64,000 bases of DNA from Gemmatimonadaceae bacterium (GCA_019186945.1 JABAQJ010000007.1:186001-250000); one strand, 5' to 3'. Positions 45,102 through 55,401 are shown, counted from the first letter of the stretch. Made by a program: numbers and translations. The notes: generated by a model from the sequence alone, not told the origin.

Positions 45102-46105
45102 TTACGCTGGACGAGCGACAGCCACCGGTGTGCCGCCGCTGCGCGCCGATGAATGGAGTGCATCGATCGCCGTCATATTGGCTTCCGCCTCGGTGGCGTC
45201 GTAGCGCAGGGACGCCAGTCCCAGCGCGCAATCGGCGAAATGCTCGACCATCAGTCGGTAAGCGTCGGCACCGGGCACAGCGTGCGCCGTGACCGTGCCG
45301 CCATGCCGCTCCGCCAGCTCAACCGGACCGTCACCGGCGACGAACGCCGATTCCATCGTGGCACTCCCAGCTGTACCCCCACTTCCACGACCTCGCGTCG
45401 ATCTCCGGTGAGGGAGCAGTCGAAGTGCGATACCAGGCCGCCCGGGAATACCAGCATCCCAGTCAGCTCCATGTCCACTCCCGTCGGACCCCACGTGGCC
45501 ACGGCCTGCACCGACAAGGGTTCGCAGCCGGCAATCGTGCGGCTGGCATTCACGCAGTAGCACCCCACATCCATGAGCGCGCCGCCCCCGAGTTCCGGCA
45601 CGAGACGAATGTTGCCCGGACGGGTGAGCTGGAAGGTGAACGCGCTTCGAATTGCTCGCAGCTCGCCTAACGCTCCCGACCGCGCAATGTGTACGAGTCG
45701 TTCCGATCGGGGATGGAACCGATACATGAAGGCCTCCATCAGCAGCGTTCCGTTGCTACTGGCGGCCACCCGCATTTCCCGGCATTCGGCGGCATTCAGT
45801 GCGAGGGGCTTCTCGCACAGAACGTGCTTTCCATGTTCCGCGGCGCGCCGGCTCCAGTCCCGGTGCATGCTGTTGGGGAGCGGTATGTACACCGCGTCGA
45901 TGTCGGTATCGGCAAGAAGGGCATCGTAGCTCCCGTAGTGCCGGGGAATCCTCATGTCCCTCGCGAAGTCGCGAGCGCGTCCCGCGTCGCGGCTGGCAAC
46001 GGCGCACAGCGTCCCATTCCTCGAGCTCTGAATCGCGGGGTTCACGCGGTGTCGGCCGATGTTCGCGGTACTGAGCACACCCCAACGTATCTGGCGTTCG
46101 GTCAT
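45102..46105 (-). pseudogene. Gfo/Idh/MocA-family oxidoreductase, frameshifted
   Basis: The first 245 residues (46105 to about 45381) are a normal NAD(P)-dependent oxidoreductase: IRWGVLSTANIGRHRVNPAI, the CEKPLALN motif and the domain up to GDRREVVEV. The frame then runs into sequence unlike the family and stops at 45251. In the adjacent frame the expected continuation is present from TAGSATMESAFVAGDG to NMTAIDALHSSARSGG, ending at 45102. The switch point is the C5 run (G5 in the gene) at 45376-45380; one extra base there would restore 334 residues, the usual length. It is either a real recent mutation or a sequencing error. Confidence 0.82.
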
Positions 46106-46323
46106 CGTTTCCCAAGGCTACCTGAGGAGTCGTAGTGCAGAAGCTTACGATGGAATCGGCGACTCGGAAGCCGCGCATTCCGTCGCTTGCGCCGCCACGG
46201 TGCACGTGTCGATGTTCACCTCTCTCAATCGCTCATGGATCTCGCCAACGTCCGGTTCCCGAATCACGCGGTGGTAGCGCCCCGACCCGGCGTTGGCCAG
46301 CCGTCGCATCACCGACGTTGGCC

Positions 46324-48495
46324 GTGAGCGCAAACCGGACGATCGCGAGAGTCGCGAGCGGGCTGGGCGCGTTGGCTCTACTGCATCTCGCGTTCGCTAC
46401 TCCGACGTACCAGCGTCCGGACGGCCTCCCCATCGGGGCGGCCGCCTTGCCGATCGCAGCCTCGATTGCGCTGGCGATCGCCGGCTGTGCGTGGAGGACC
46501 GCGTTCCAACGGCCCGCGTCCTGGCTGGCGCTCCTGATCCTCGGTCAGGCGGCGTCGCTACAGATCGTCGACGCCGGGACGCGCCTGCACTACCAGCATT
46601 ACCGGCCATGGGCGACGCTCCCTCTGTATCCCCTGCCCGCCGCCATCCTCGTGATGCAGCTGGCGCTGGTACTGGGCGGTCTGCGATCGAAATTGCGCGT
46701 GGTGCGCGAGTGGATCGCGAACGAACTCGGAACGGGACGCGCGATCGCGCTTGCCGCCGCACTCGTACTGCTGAGCGCGACGCTCAGCGAGAACGTGGCT
46801 GCATACCGGCAGGAACTCGTGACGGCGACGCTCGTGCAGCTGACCGCGCTTGGGAACGTGGTCGTGCTGGCGCTCTCGGCTCAGGGCACCGCCGTGGATG
46901 CGCTATCTAAGTGGTTCGAACGCCTGACCGGACCGGACGACGCGACGAATCACGCCGGCATGGACCGCTTCGCCTGGTGGTGCGGAGGTGTGGCTACTGT
47001 GCTCTCGGCGATCCTCGCCGTCACGGTCTACGAGCGCCACCCGCATGTACAGGATGAAGTGAAATACCTGCTGCAGGCGCGGTACTTTGCCAACGGCATG
47101 CTGGCGATGCCGGCGCCACCCGTCCCCGATGCGTTCCGGTTGTACCTGATCGACGTCGGACCGCGAGGATGGTACTCCGTGGTCACGCCCGGATGGCCGA
47201 TGATCCTTGCGATCGGCGAGTTCCTGCGCGTGCCGTGGCTGGTGAACCCGGTGCTCACGGGCGTCAATGTGATCCTCCTGTACTTGCTGGCGCGGTCGCT
47301 GTACGATCGCCGGACGGCGCGCGTCGCTGCGTTGCTGCTCCTGTGTTCGCCCATGCACATCTTCCTTGGCATGACGTACATGGCGCAGCCGGCAACGCTG
47401 ACCTGTGCACTGCTCGCCGCCGTGCTCGTGCAGCGAACACGTGAAACGGATGGCGTGTTGACGGCGTGGCTCGCCGGAATCGTCGTTGGTTTCTGCAGCA
47501 TCGTCAGGCAACTGGACGCGCTCGTCCTCGCGGGGCTGCTCGGCCTCTGGGCGATCGGCCTGGGCGGCACGCGCCTGCGAGTCCGTGCCATCGGCGGCCT
47601 GGTGCTCGGCACCGCGTTGACGGCGGCGGCCATCTTGCCGTACAACGCCTGGTTCACAGGGAAGGGGACGGCCTTCCCGATCATGGAGTATCATGATCGT
47701 CTGTTCGCCCCGAACGCCAATGCATATGGTTTCGGGCCGGACCGTGGCATGGGGTGGGAACTAGACCCGAATGTCGGGCACGGGCCCATCGACGCGACGA
47801 TCAACGCCAACCTCAACGCCACTGCAATGAACGTGGAGTTGCTGGGCTGGAGCATTGGCTCGCTACTGGTGGCCATTGCGTTTGTGCTGGCGGGCCGCCA
47901 CGGTCGCACCGATCGTGCGATGCTGGTCACGATCGTGGCCGTGTTCCTTGCCTACTTCTTCAACTACTTCAGCGGAGGCCCGGATTTCGGGGCACGCTAC
48001 TGGGATCTGATGACCGTCCCGCTGCTCGTCTTCTCGGCACGAGGACTCCTGACGATGGGCAACCGATCGCCCACGGCATCGCACTCGATCGCGCGGACGC
48101 GGTTCCTGACTGCGGCGTCGGCACTGACGATCGCCATGCTGGCCGCCTTCCTGCCGTGGCGATCGCTCGACAAGTACTACCGTTACCTCGACATGCGGCC
48201 AGTCCTGCGTGACATCGAGCAGCAGCAGTCGTTCGGACGAAGCCTGCTCATCGTGCGAGGGCCGGAATACCCCGACTACGCCTCCGCATCCGTGAGCAAC
48301 CCGCTGGACCTGCACGCGAATGTCCCCGTGTTCGCGCACGATACCACACTGGCAGCACGTAAGGCGCTGGTCCGCGCTTACAGCGACCGCCCGATCTGGA
48401 TCGTGGACGGCCCCACGCGGACGGGCGATGGATACCGTGTGGTCGCCGGACCGCTGACCGCTGACGAGGTTCTGTCCGGCACATGGCCGCGATGA
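46324..48495 (+). CDS. Multi-span membrane glycosyltransferase (GT-C type, GT39/GT83-like)
   Basis: A 723-residue membrane protein with about 12-14 spans. After the fifth span lies VYERHPHVQDEVKYLLQARYFANG, whose His/Asp/Glu pattern is that of the first lumenal loop of GT-C enzymes using polyprenyl-phosphate sugars. No signal peptide. The C-terminal 90 residues form a soluble domain. It probably adds a sugar to an envelope lipid, glycan or protein. The GTG at 46324 starts the hydrophobic part; the frame is open upstream with poor coding character. Confidence 0.76.
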   Translation: MSANRTIARVASGLGALALLHLAFATPTYQRPDGLPIGAAALPIAASIALAIAGCAWRTAFQRPASWLALLILGQAASLQIVDAGTRLHYQHYRPWATLPLYPLPAAILVMQLALVLGGLRSKLRVVREWIANELGTGRAIALAAALVLLSATLSENVAAYRQELVTATLVQLTALGNVVVLALSAQGTAVDALSKWFERLTGPDDATNHAGMDRFAWWCGGVATVLSAILAVTVYERHPHVQDEVKYLLQARYFANGMLAMPAPPVPDAFRLYLIDVGPRGWYSVVTPGWPMILAIGEFLRVPWLVNPVLTGVNVILLYLLARSLYDRRTARVAALLLLCSPMHIFLGMTYMAQPATLTCALLAAVLVQRTRETDGVLTAWLAGIVVGFCSIVRQLDALVLAGLLGLWAIGLGGTRLRVRAIGGLVLGTALTAAAILPYNAWFTGKGTAFPIMEYHDRLFAPNANAYGFGPDRGMGWELDPNVGHGPIDATINANLNATAMNVELLGWSIGSLLVAIAFVLAGRHGRTDRAMLVTIVAVFLAYFFNYFSGGPDFGARYWDLMTVPLLVFSARGLLTMGNRSPTASHSIARTRFLTAASALTIAMLAAFLPWRSLDKYYRYLDMRPVLRDIEQQQSFGRSLLIVRGPEYPDYASASVSNPLDLHANVPVFAHDTTLAARKALVRAYSDRPIWIVDGPTRTGDGYRVVAGPLTADEVLSGTWPR

Positions 48496-48633
48496 TCGGC
48501 AGTCGCTCCTCCTCGATCCCTCGAACGCAAAGCGCCAGATCGCTCGCGACCACAACGCTGGCCATACGCCCGGGGATCGTCGGAAGGGCATTCGATGACG
48601 GCACCTTGCCGAAGCGGCCGATAATTTCAATAC

Positions 48634-49401
48634 ATGATTTCCATTGTCGTCGCCGCGATCATTGCGGCTCCCTTCGGTTGCACCTGTCAGAGCCCGGACT
48701 CGTTCCGGGTCCCGATCCTCGTCTACCATAACATCCAGTCCGCGGAGGACGGGAAGAACGTGAAGCGCTCTGACCTCTCCATGCGACCGGAGGTCTTCGC
48801 TGAGCAGATGCAGTACCTGAAGGATCGTCAAATCCCGGTCGTGTCCCTCCTGTCCCTGGTCGAGGCGCTGGAGGGCAAGTGCGAACTTCCGCAGCACGCT
48901 GTCGTCCTCACGTTCGACGACGGTCGCGTTGACCAGTACGCGAACGCGTTTCCCGTGCTCAAGCGGCTGGGTTTCACCGCGACGTTCTTTCCATTCACGC
49001 ATGCCATGGATCGCAATCCGCGTTACTTCACATGGGCCCAGTTGCGTGAGATGCAGAACGCCGGAATGACCATCGGCTCTCACACGAACCTGCACGTCAG
49101 GCTCGACAAGGTGAAAGACCCCAAAGTGATGCGAACGGAGGTCGTCGACAGCCGGACGCTGCTCCGCGAGAAGCTGGGGAGCGATGTGGATCTGTTCTCC
49201 TATCCGTTCGGGGCGATCTCCGCCGGTGCGGAAGCAGCCGTGCGTGCTGCGGGCTATCGCGCTGCCCGCGCCTATGTGGGTGGCCCGTGGAACAGCGCTC
49301 GCGATCTGATGCGTTTGCGCGCCATCCCGATGACGGAGGACATGGTGCGTTTTCGACGTATCGTGGATCCGCCTCCAATCCGAGCCGAGCGACGCCCGTA
49401 G
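48634..49401 (+). CDS. Polysaccharide deacetylase (NodB-type, CE4) lipoprotein
   Basis: A 255-residue exported enzyme with a short signal and a lipobox-like APFGC. Catalytic motifs are TFDDGRVDQY (first Asp as base, second as metal ligand) and SHTNLHVRL, the H-x3-H metal motif in altered spacing. SYPFGAISAGAEAAVRAAGY is the third motif region. It removes acetyl groups from envelope or exported polysaccharide. There is no ribosome-binding site; GATAAT at 48620-48625 lies just ahead of the ATG, so the message may be leaderless. Confidence 0.84.
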   Translation: MISIVVAAIIAAPFGCTCQSPDSFRVPILVYHNIQSAEDGKNVKRSDLSMRPEVFAEQMQYLKDRQIPVVSLLSLVEALEGKCELPQHAVVLTFDDGRVDQYANAFPVLKRLGFTATFFPFTHAMDRNPRYFTWAQLREMQNAGMTIGSHTNLHVRLDKVKDPKVMRTEVVDSRTLLREKLGSDVDLFSYPFGAISAGAEAAVRAAGYRAARAYVGGPWNSARDLMRLRAIPMTEDMVRFRRIVDPPPIRAERRP

Positions 49402-49410
49402 CGACCTCTG

Positions 49411-50475
49411 TCAGCCGCCGAGCTGTTGCATAGCCCACTTGGCGTGTTCGTGCACCAGCGGTTCCGGATCGTCGAGTGCGTCAGTGAGGACATCCGCATC
49501 CGCTGGCGTCCCGACATTGCCTATCACGACCGTCGCGTTTCTCTTCAACCCGCGGAACGTCGCGCGTTTCATGGCCGAGCCACGGAACGTGCGGAGGTAG
49601 TCGTCATGCGACATCGTGAGTATCAGGCGCGCCATGGTGCGCGCATCCCGGTCTGCCAGCGCTTCCCTGGGCGCATAGGGGGAGTCCTCCGGGAGCGCGG
49701 CGGAGAACTTCGCGTTCCAGGGGCAGACCTCCTGACAGATGTCGCAGCCGTAGAGCAGTCCGCCGATCGCCGGTCGCAGCGCCAGCGGGATCGGTCCGCG
49801 CAACTCGATCGTCAGGTACGACACACACCGTCGCGCATCCAGTTCGTTGGGCGCTACGATGGCCTCCGTCGGGCAGGCGTCGATGCACCGCCGGCAGCTG
49901 CCACAGTGGTCCTCCGGGAACGGTTCGTCCGGCTCCAGTTCCAGGTCGACGAACAGCGAGCCGAGAAAGACGAACGATCCCAGGCGGGGATGTATGAGGT
50001 TCGTGTTCTTGCCGATCCACCCCAATCCCGCCTGGCGAGCGAGGTCGCGTTCGAGGATCGGCGCGGTGTCGACGTACGGGCGCGCGCCGATGGCGTGGCC
50101 AACTTCTCCCTCGATCCACGCTTGCAACGCCCGCAAGCGGTCGCGCATCGTGTCGTGATAATCGTCTCCTCGTGCATAACGAGCCACGGGGCTCGCCGGT
50201 TCCTGTCCGCCATAGCTCATGGCGACGACGATCGCGCAGGTTGCGCCAGGATGCACGCGGCGCGTATCCGCGCGGATGTCGCGGTTTCGCGCCATGTAGG
50301 CCATCTCTCCGGCACGTCCAGCGTCCACCCACGCTTCGTAGTGCGCCGCGCTCGCTGGCCGCCCCAGCCGCGTGATGCCGCACAGATCGAACCCGAGCGC
50401 GTACGCCCGTGCCTTGATTGCCTGCTCGATCGATGGACCGACCGAATCGGCCCCTACGCCTGTCGCCTCAACCAC
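49411..50475 (-). CDS. queG: Epoxyqueuosine reductase QueG
   Basis: A 354-residue cobalamin-dependent iron-sulfur enzyme that makes queuosine in tRNA wobble positions from epoxyqueuosine. The two cluster motifs are CGSCRRCIDACPTEAI and CDICQEVCPWN. RYARGDDYHDTMRDRL and VDTAPILERDLARQAGLGWIGKNTNLI belong to the cobalamin and substrate region. The HEAT-like end (EPLVHEHAKWAMQQL) is present. The GTG at 50475 is chosen because it is close to the family start; upstream in-frame sequence is the neighbouring gene in another frame. Confidence 0.94.
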   Translation of the reverse strand: MVEATGVGADSVGPSIEQAIKARAYALGFDLCGITRLGRPASAAHYEAWVDAGRAGEMAYMARNRDIRADTRRVHPGATCAIVVAMSYGGQEPASPVARYARGDDYHDTMRDRLRALQAWIEGEVGHAIGARPYVDTAPILERDLARQAGLGWIGKNTNLIHPRLGSFVFLGSLFVDLELEPDEPFPEDHCGSCRRCIDACPTEAIVAPNELDARRCVSYLTIELRGPIPLALRPAIGGLLYGCDICQEVCPWNAKFSAALPEDSPYAPREALADRDARTMARLILTMSHDDYLRTFRGSAMKRATFRGLKRNATVVIGNVGTPADADVLTDALDDPEPLVHEHAKWAMQQLGG

Positions 50476-50729
50476 CGCGCGTAGCGAATCACGTCCTCGA
50501 TCGGTGGCACGGCGTCGTGCGAGCCGTAGGCGGTGTGCATGCGCCACTCCACATAGGCCCGATCCGGGACGGGGAGGAACGGCGGTCGCGCGTACCAGCG
50601 TCGTCGCCGGAAACGCCACGCGACGCGCAGCAGGTCCGCAGCCAACAGCGGATTGACGATGGCGCGACCGGCCAGAGCGAGCGACACTCGTCCCCATCCC
50701 ATGGCGCGCAATATAGTCGCACCAGCCAT
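50454..50729 (-). CDS. Small hypothetical protein upstream of queG
   Basis: A 91-residue protein. A hydrophobic N-terminal part (GRVSLALAGRAIVNPLLAADLLRVAWRFRRRRWY) may associate with the membrane, and the C-terminal part (VEWRMHTAYGSHDAVPPIEDVIRYARWLRR) is charged and well composed. It overlaps the queG start by 22 bases, so it is likely co-transcribed. I recall small proteins with this ending next to queG in other genomes, without known function. Confidence 0.62.
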   Translation of the reverse strand: MAGATILRAMGWGRVSLALAGRAIVNPLLAADLLRVAWRFRRRRWYARPPFLPVPDRAYVEWRMHTAYGSHDAVPPIEDVIRYARWLRRQA

Positions 50730-50741
50730 GGCGTCGTGTCG

Positions 50742-52754
50742 CTAGTTCCTCCCGGATACCTGGACGCTGTCACGAGTTGCGGTACCGAACCGATACGCCC
50801 CCGAGCGATAGAGCCGGTCCGCGGCACTGTAATAGGCGATCGCGTCACGGATCGCTTCGGTGGCAGTCGAATCCGGGACGGCCACTCGGGTAAGGCCGCT
50901 GTCCGATTTCGAGTAGCGGTAGACGGACGTGGATCCGCGCAGGCCGAGTACGGCGACGTAGTCGCCGCGCATCATCGCGATCGAGTTGTTATGCGTCATC
51001 AGAGCCCGGCCCTCCTTTTCGGGAATGGCGAACGCATCCAATCCGACGAACCTGGATTCGTACGACATGCCGAGGTAAGCGAGGATCGTCGCCGGCAGAT
51101 CCATCGACGACAGCAGCGTCGGGATGCGCTTTCCGGCCGGGACGATTCCCGGCTGATAGAACAGTACCGGGATCTCGTAACTCCTGAGTGGGATTTCCGC
51201 CGCGCCGTAGACACGCGCGCCGTGGTCTCCCATGAGCACGAACAGCGTACTGTCGAACCAGGCGTGAGTGCGCGCCTGCCGCATGAACCTGCCTAACGCA
51301 TAGTCGGCGTACTGGACTGCGTTCGTGCGCCAGTGCTTGTCCGGATCCGCCGCGATGCGCCCGCGAGGATAGGTATAGGGTTTGTGGTTGGATACGCTCA
51401 GTATGAGGTTGAAGAACGGCTTCCCGCTCTTCGCCTGGGCGTCCATTTCCACCAGGGCGCGGTCGAAGATCAACTCGTCCGCCACGCCCCATGCCGTCGT
51501 GAAAGAAGTGTCCGGGAAGTCCTTCTGCTCGATCACGCGCTCCATGCCGTTGTTGCGCATATACGAGCCCATCCCGTCGAAGAGCGCACGTCCGCCATAG
51601 ATGAACGTCGTCGAGTAGCCTTTGCTCCGCAGGACGGAAGGGAGGGTGAACAGGTCGCGCGAGGCCGGGCGCCGGACAATCGAGATGCCGGGAAGCGGCG
51701 GGATGCCGGCCGTGGTCGCCTCCAGCGCTCGCACTGTCCGATTCCCGGTCGAGTACACGTTCGACAGTAACGTTCCCTCTGCGATCAGCGAATCGTAATG
51801 CGGCGTGAGCGACGTGTCGCGCGGGTGCAGCGCACCAACCAGCAGCGATCCCAGGCTTTCCTCGAGCACGACGACGACGTTGAACCGGCGCTCCGGACGC
51901 GTGGCGACGATGCGCCGGAGCGTCGTGCCGTCACGCAGCGATGCCGTGTCCAGTTGCGGTTCCCGCAGCAGAGTCCGCAGCCGCGTTGCCTGTTCCGTCA
52001 GGCTCGCCGACGCGTACCACCCGTCGTACGGTGCGTCCTGGCCCATGAAAGCCAGCCACCAAGTGTAGTAGCCGTTGAGAGCGACCTCGTTCAGTTCGCG
52101 ATCCTCGGAAACACGCGCCCATTCCGGCCTGACCGTCAGCGTGAGCGCGCCCAGCGCGGTCGCGTAGACGAGAAGCGCTCTCCCGCGACGGCCGGGCGTT
52201 GTCGTTGCCGTCAGGATGCGGTCGAGCGGGCGCTGCAGTACCCGGACCACGAGCGCCGCCATCAGCGCTACGCCCACCAGTACCGGGAACAGCGGATAGC
52301 TCTCCGCGATGTTGTTCACGACTTCGGTGGGGAAGATCAGGTAGTCGACCGCAACGAAGTTGAAGCGTCCCGTGAATTCGTCGAAGAAAAAGTACTCGGC
52401 AGCCGCAACGAACACCGCGACCGCCGCAGCCACGAAGAACCCGACTTCGAGAAAGCGCCTGTTGATCCGTCGTCGGTACCAGCGATCCGTGACTGCCGTC
52501 AGATACACCATCAGCGGCGCCAGCAACCACAGTGCTGCAAGAAGATCGTACACTTCGCCGATTGCCAGCGCGTGAAGCACCTGCCCGGCAGTCGACGACG
52601 ACGGGGACCGGGCGAACCACAGGATTGCCAGGCGGGTCAGGAGCGCGATCGCCATCCAGCCCCAGAGCGAGAGGCCGATGATCGCGAAGCGGGAAGGTGC
52701 CGGGCGAGCGGCCGGCGATCCGGGACGTGGAGCGGCAGTCGGCAAGGAAGTCAC
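50742..52754 (-). CDS. LtaS-like phosphoglycerol transferase / sulfatase-family membrane enzyme
   Basis: A 670-residue enzyme with five N-terminal membrane spans (to about residue 220) and an extracytoplasmic alkaline-phosphatase-superfamily domain. Key residues are the Glu of VVVVLEESLGSL, the presumed Thr nucleophile in YSTGNRTVRALEAT and the metal-binding MGDHGAR. This is the plan of lipoteichoic acid synthase and of Gram-negative OpgB/EptA relatives. It probably transfers phosphoglycerol or phosphoethanolamine to an envelope glycan. It lies 12 bases ahead of the small gene upstream of queG. Confidence 0.83.
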   Translation of the reverse strand: MTSLPTAAPRPGSPAARPAPSRFAIIGLSLWGWMAIALLTRLAILWFARSPSSSTAGQVLHALAIGEVYDLLAALWLLAPLMVYLTAVTDRWYRRRINRRFLEVGFFVAAAVAVFVAAAEYFFFDEFTGRFNFVAVDYLIFPTEVVNNIAESYPLFPVLVGVALMAALVVRVLQRPLDRILTATTTPGRRGRALLVYATALGALTLTVRPEWARVSEDRELNEVALNGYYTWWLAFMGQDAPYDGWYASASLTEQATRLRTLLREPQLDTASLRDGTTLRRIVATRPERRFNVVVVLEESLGSLLVGALHPRDTSLTPHYDSLIAEGTLLSNVYSTGNRTVRALEATTAGIPPLPGISIVRRPASRDLFTLPSVLRSKGYSTTFIYGGRALFDGMGSYMRNNGMERVIEQKDFPDTSFTTAWGVADELIFDRALVEMDAQAKSGKPFFNLILSVSNHKPYTYPRGRIAADPDKHWRTNAVQYADYALGRFMRQARTHAWFDSTLFVLMGDHGARVYGAAEIPLRSYEIPVLFYQPGIVPAGKRIPTLLSSMDLPATILAYLGMSYESRFVGLDAFAIPEKEGRALMTHNNSIAMMRGDYVAVLGLRGSTSVYRYSKSDSGLTRVAVPDSTATEAIRDAIAYYSAADRLYRSGAYRFGTATRDSVQVSGRN

Positions 52755-52803
52755 GTGGAGAGACGCAAGTGCAGGAACGCGCGAAAACTACGCTGCATTC
52801 CGG

Positions 52804-53289
52804 TCAGCCGTGCTCAGGCGGTCGCGTCGCTGCCGGCGCGCCGCGAGCGAGGGCAATGTAGTCGGTGGGTGCCGGCACTCCGCCGCTCTCGCGCATGAAG
52901 ATGGACACCTGCCCGCGGTGGTACGCCCCGTGGAGCGCCACATGGAGGAGGATGTCCTCCACTGTCGACGAAAACGCCGTTCCCGCCGAGTTCGTGTAGC
53001 GGACTTCACGCTCCATCGCAGAGGCGTTCGCGTCGGCCACCAGGCCCGCGTAGGCAGCTGAGTGCTCGACGACGTACGCCGCACATTCGTCCAGCGTCAA
53101 TGCTGGCCAGACAGAGAGCCGCGGCTGCGCTCCCTGGATTCGTGCCAGCCAGACGTGTTCCGCGGCGAGGATGTGCGCGAAGCGGGAGATTGCGCGTGGT
53201 TCCGTGTCCGGGCTGGCCCGGAGCGCCGCGAGTACGTGCTCGTCCGCCCATCGCATGTGCCGAAAGAGCTTCTGGAGTTGAGTAGACAT
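52804..53289 (-). CDS. DinB-family protein
   Basis: A 161-residue four-helix DinB/YfiT protein. The metal-binding histidines are in FAHILAAEHVWLARIQG and LLHVALHGAYHRGQVS, the usual spacing. Many family members are thiol-dependent S-transferases, including bacillithiol transferases, which would pair with the bacilliredoxin at 7.2 kb; this is a family-level guess. The start ATG 53289 opens the domain. Confidence 0.88.
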   Translation of the reverse strand: MSTQLQKLFRHMRWADEHVLAALRASPDTEPRAISRFAHILAAEHVWLARIQGAQPRLSVWPALTLDECAAYVVEHSAAYAGLVADANASAMEREVRYTNSAGTAFSSTVEDILLHVALHGAYHRGQVSIFMRESGGVPAPTDYIALARGAPAATRPPEHG

Positions 53290-53433
53290 GTTCACACCTG
53301 TTGGATACGGGCCAGTGCCCGGTGACGAGCACAAGGTAGCGTAGTATCCGTACCGGTCGTGGACGTCTCGAGTCGCTGGCTGGAGCCGGTCCACCGATGC
53401 GCGGTCGTCGAGCGCGCGGTACTATTGGCCCCC

Positions 53434-55386
53434 ATGCAAACACGCGAACTGACACTCCGCGGGCTGATTCTCGGCGCCCTGATCACGACCGTTTTCACGG
53501 CCGCCAACGTGTACCTCGGGCTCAAGGTTGGCCTCACCTTCGCGTCGTCGATTCCGGCGGCGGTGATCTCGATGGCGATTCTTGCGGCGGTGAAGGATTC
53601 GTCGATCCTCGAGAACAACATCGTGCAGACCGTGGCATCGGCTGCGGGAACGCTGTCGGCGATCATCTTCGTCCTGCCCGGACTGGTGATCGTCGGATGG
53701 TGGACGCAGTTCCCGTTCTGGCAGTCGTTCCTGATCTGCGTGAGCGGCGGCGTCCTGGGAGTGGTGTTCACGATTCCTCTCCGGCGTGCGCTCGTCACCA
53801 CGTCCGACCTGCCGTATCCGGAGGGTGTTGCAGCAGCGGAGGTGCTCAAGGTCGGATCGGGGACGAGGGGGGAGACCCGGGACGAATCCGGTGAAGCGCG
53901 TGAAGGCTTGAGAGCCGTGATCCTTGGCTCCGTGATGTCCGCGGGGCTGGCGATCGTTGCTGCGACACGGCTCATCGGTGCCGAACTCAATGGGTTCATC
54001 CGGCTGGGAGCGACGGCTTCAACAGGCTACAACATCGCCTGGTCCCTGGCGCTGCTTGGTGCCGGGCACCTCGTCGGGCTGTCCGTCGGGATGGCGATGC
54101 TCGTGGGGCAGGTGATCTCGTGGGTGATCGCGGTGCCCATCCTAACGTCGATGCAGCCGGCCGCCGATGGCGTGAGCCTGGCGGCGCACACGAGCGCGAT
54201 CTGGCGCACGCAGGTCCGGTTCATCGGTGCGGGGACGATTGCCGTGGCTGCCATCTACACCCTTGCAAAGCTCGCCAAACCGGTGGTGAGCGGGCTGGTA
54301 TCCACTCTCAAGGCATCGCAGGCGCAGGCGACTGGCGACGATCGAGATCGCGACCTGTCGCCCTCATGGATACTGGCACTGACCGTTATCTGTCTGGCGA
54401 TCTCCGCCTGGCTGGCGTACACGTTCGCGAAGTCGACAGTGCTGGCGCCTCACGCCGGCGTGCTCACGGCCATCGCCGTACCGTTCGTCCTGCTCGCCGG
54501 CTTTCTGATCGCCGGTGTGTGCGGATACATGGCCGGGCTGATCGGCGCCTCGAACAGTCCAATCTCGGGTGTTGGCATCCTGTCGATCGTGCTGTGCGCT
54601 TCCGTCCTGGTGCTGGCCGTCGCGCCGACCGACGAGACACGACCGGCACTGGTGGCGTTTGCGCTGTTCGTGACGGCGATCGTGTTCGCCTGTGCCACGA
54701 TATCGAACGACAATCTGCAGGATCTCAAGACCGGGCAGCTTGTTGGCGCATCGCCCATGCGGCAGCAGATCGCACTGATCGTCGGCGTTGGGGCTGGGGC
54801 GGCGGTGATCCCGTCGGTGCTCAACCTGCTGGCCAGGGCGTACGGTTTCGCCGGCGCCGCGAACGTTGGTGTCGTGGCGCCCAATCCGCTTCCGGCGCCG
54901 CAGGCGACGCTGATCGCGGCACTGGCGCAGGGTGTCATCGGTGGTGCGCTCGAATGGAAGATGATCGGCATCGGCTTGCTCGTTGGCGTGGTCCTGATCC
55001 TGCTGGACGGGGCGCTAGGCGCCATGAAGAAACTGCGGATCCCGCCGCTGGCCGTGGGTATCGGCATTTACCTGCCGATGTCGGCGACGTTTGCCGTGAT
55101 CGTGGGAGCGGTAATCTCCCGGTGGTACGACGGGCGTATCCGCACGATGCCGAACCCGGAGCGTGCGGATCGGCTGGGCACCCTGGTGGCATCCGGCCTG
55201 ATCGTGGGTGAGAGCATCTGGGGCGTGATCAATGCCGGGCTGATCGTCGGGCTATCGACCGACGCGCCGATCGCGATAATGCCGGAGGGTTTTGCGCTGG
55301 CGCCGATTCTTGGAGCGGCCGGCTTCGTCGCGGCTGTGGTGTGGCTCTACGGCTGGATGCTGCGTCGTTCGAGAGCCGTGCGGTAG
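53434..55386 (+). CDS. OPT-family oligopeptide transporter
   Basis: A 650-residue membrane transporter with about 14-16 spans. The N-terminus ELTLRGLILGALITTVFTAANVYLGLKVGLTFASSIPAAVISMAI and the DLPYPEGVAAAEVLKVG block are hallmarks of the OPT superfamily, EspB/YgiE-like branch. It should import small peptides or metal-chelate complexes using protons. The start ATG 53434 opens the first span. It is divergent from dinB and converges on the cysteine-rich gene with 15 bases between stops. Confidence 0.9.
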   Translation: MQTRELTLRGLILGALITTVFTAANVYLGLKVGLTFASSIPAAVISMAILAAVKDSSILENNIVQTVASAAGTLSAIIFVLPGLVIVGWWTQFPFWQSFLICVSGGVLGVVFTIPLRRALVTTSDLPYPEGVAAAEVLKVGSGTRGETRDESGEAREGLRAVILGSVMSAGLAIVAATRLIGAELNGFIRLGATASTGYNIAWSLALLGAGHLVGLSVGMAMLVGQVISWVIAVPILTSMQPAADGVSLAAHTSAIWRTQVRFIGAGTIAVAAIYTLAKLAKPVVSGLVSTLKASQAQATGDDRDRDLSPSWILALTVICLAISAWLAYTFAKSTVLAPHAGVLTAIAVPFVLLAGFLIAGVCGYMAGLIGASNSPISGVGILSIVLCASVLVLAVAPTDETRPALVAFALFVTAIVFACATISNDNLQDLKTGQLVGASPMRQQIALIVGVGAGAAVIPSVLNLLARAYGFAGAANVGVVAPNPLPAPQATLIAALAQGVIGGALEWKMIGIGLLVGVVLILLDGALGAMKKLRIPPLAVGIGIYLPMSATFAVIVGAVISRWYDGRIRTMPNPERADRLGTLVASGLIVGESIWGVINAGLIVGLSTDAPIAIMPEGFALAPILGAAGFVAAVVWLYGWMLRRSRAVR

Positions 55387-55401
55387 ATCGGAAGTTCCGG
55401 T

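Noticed and set aside
46145-46333. Minus-strand frame of 62 codons (RVIREPDVGEIHERLREVNI)
   Set aside because: It reads like a protein segment, but the start overlaps the glycosyltransferase start and no family is recognised; too short to support.
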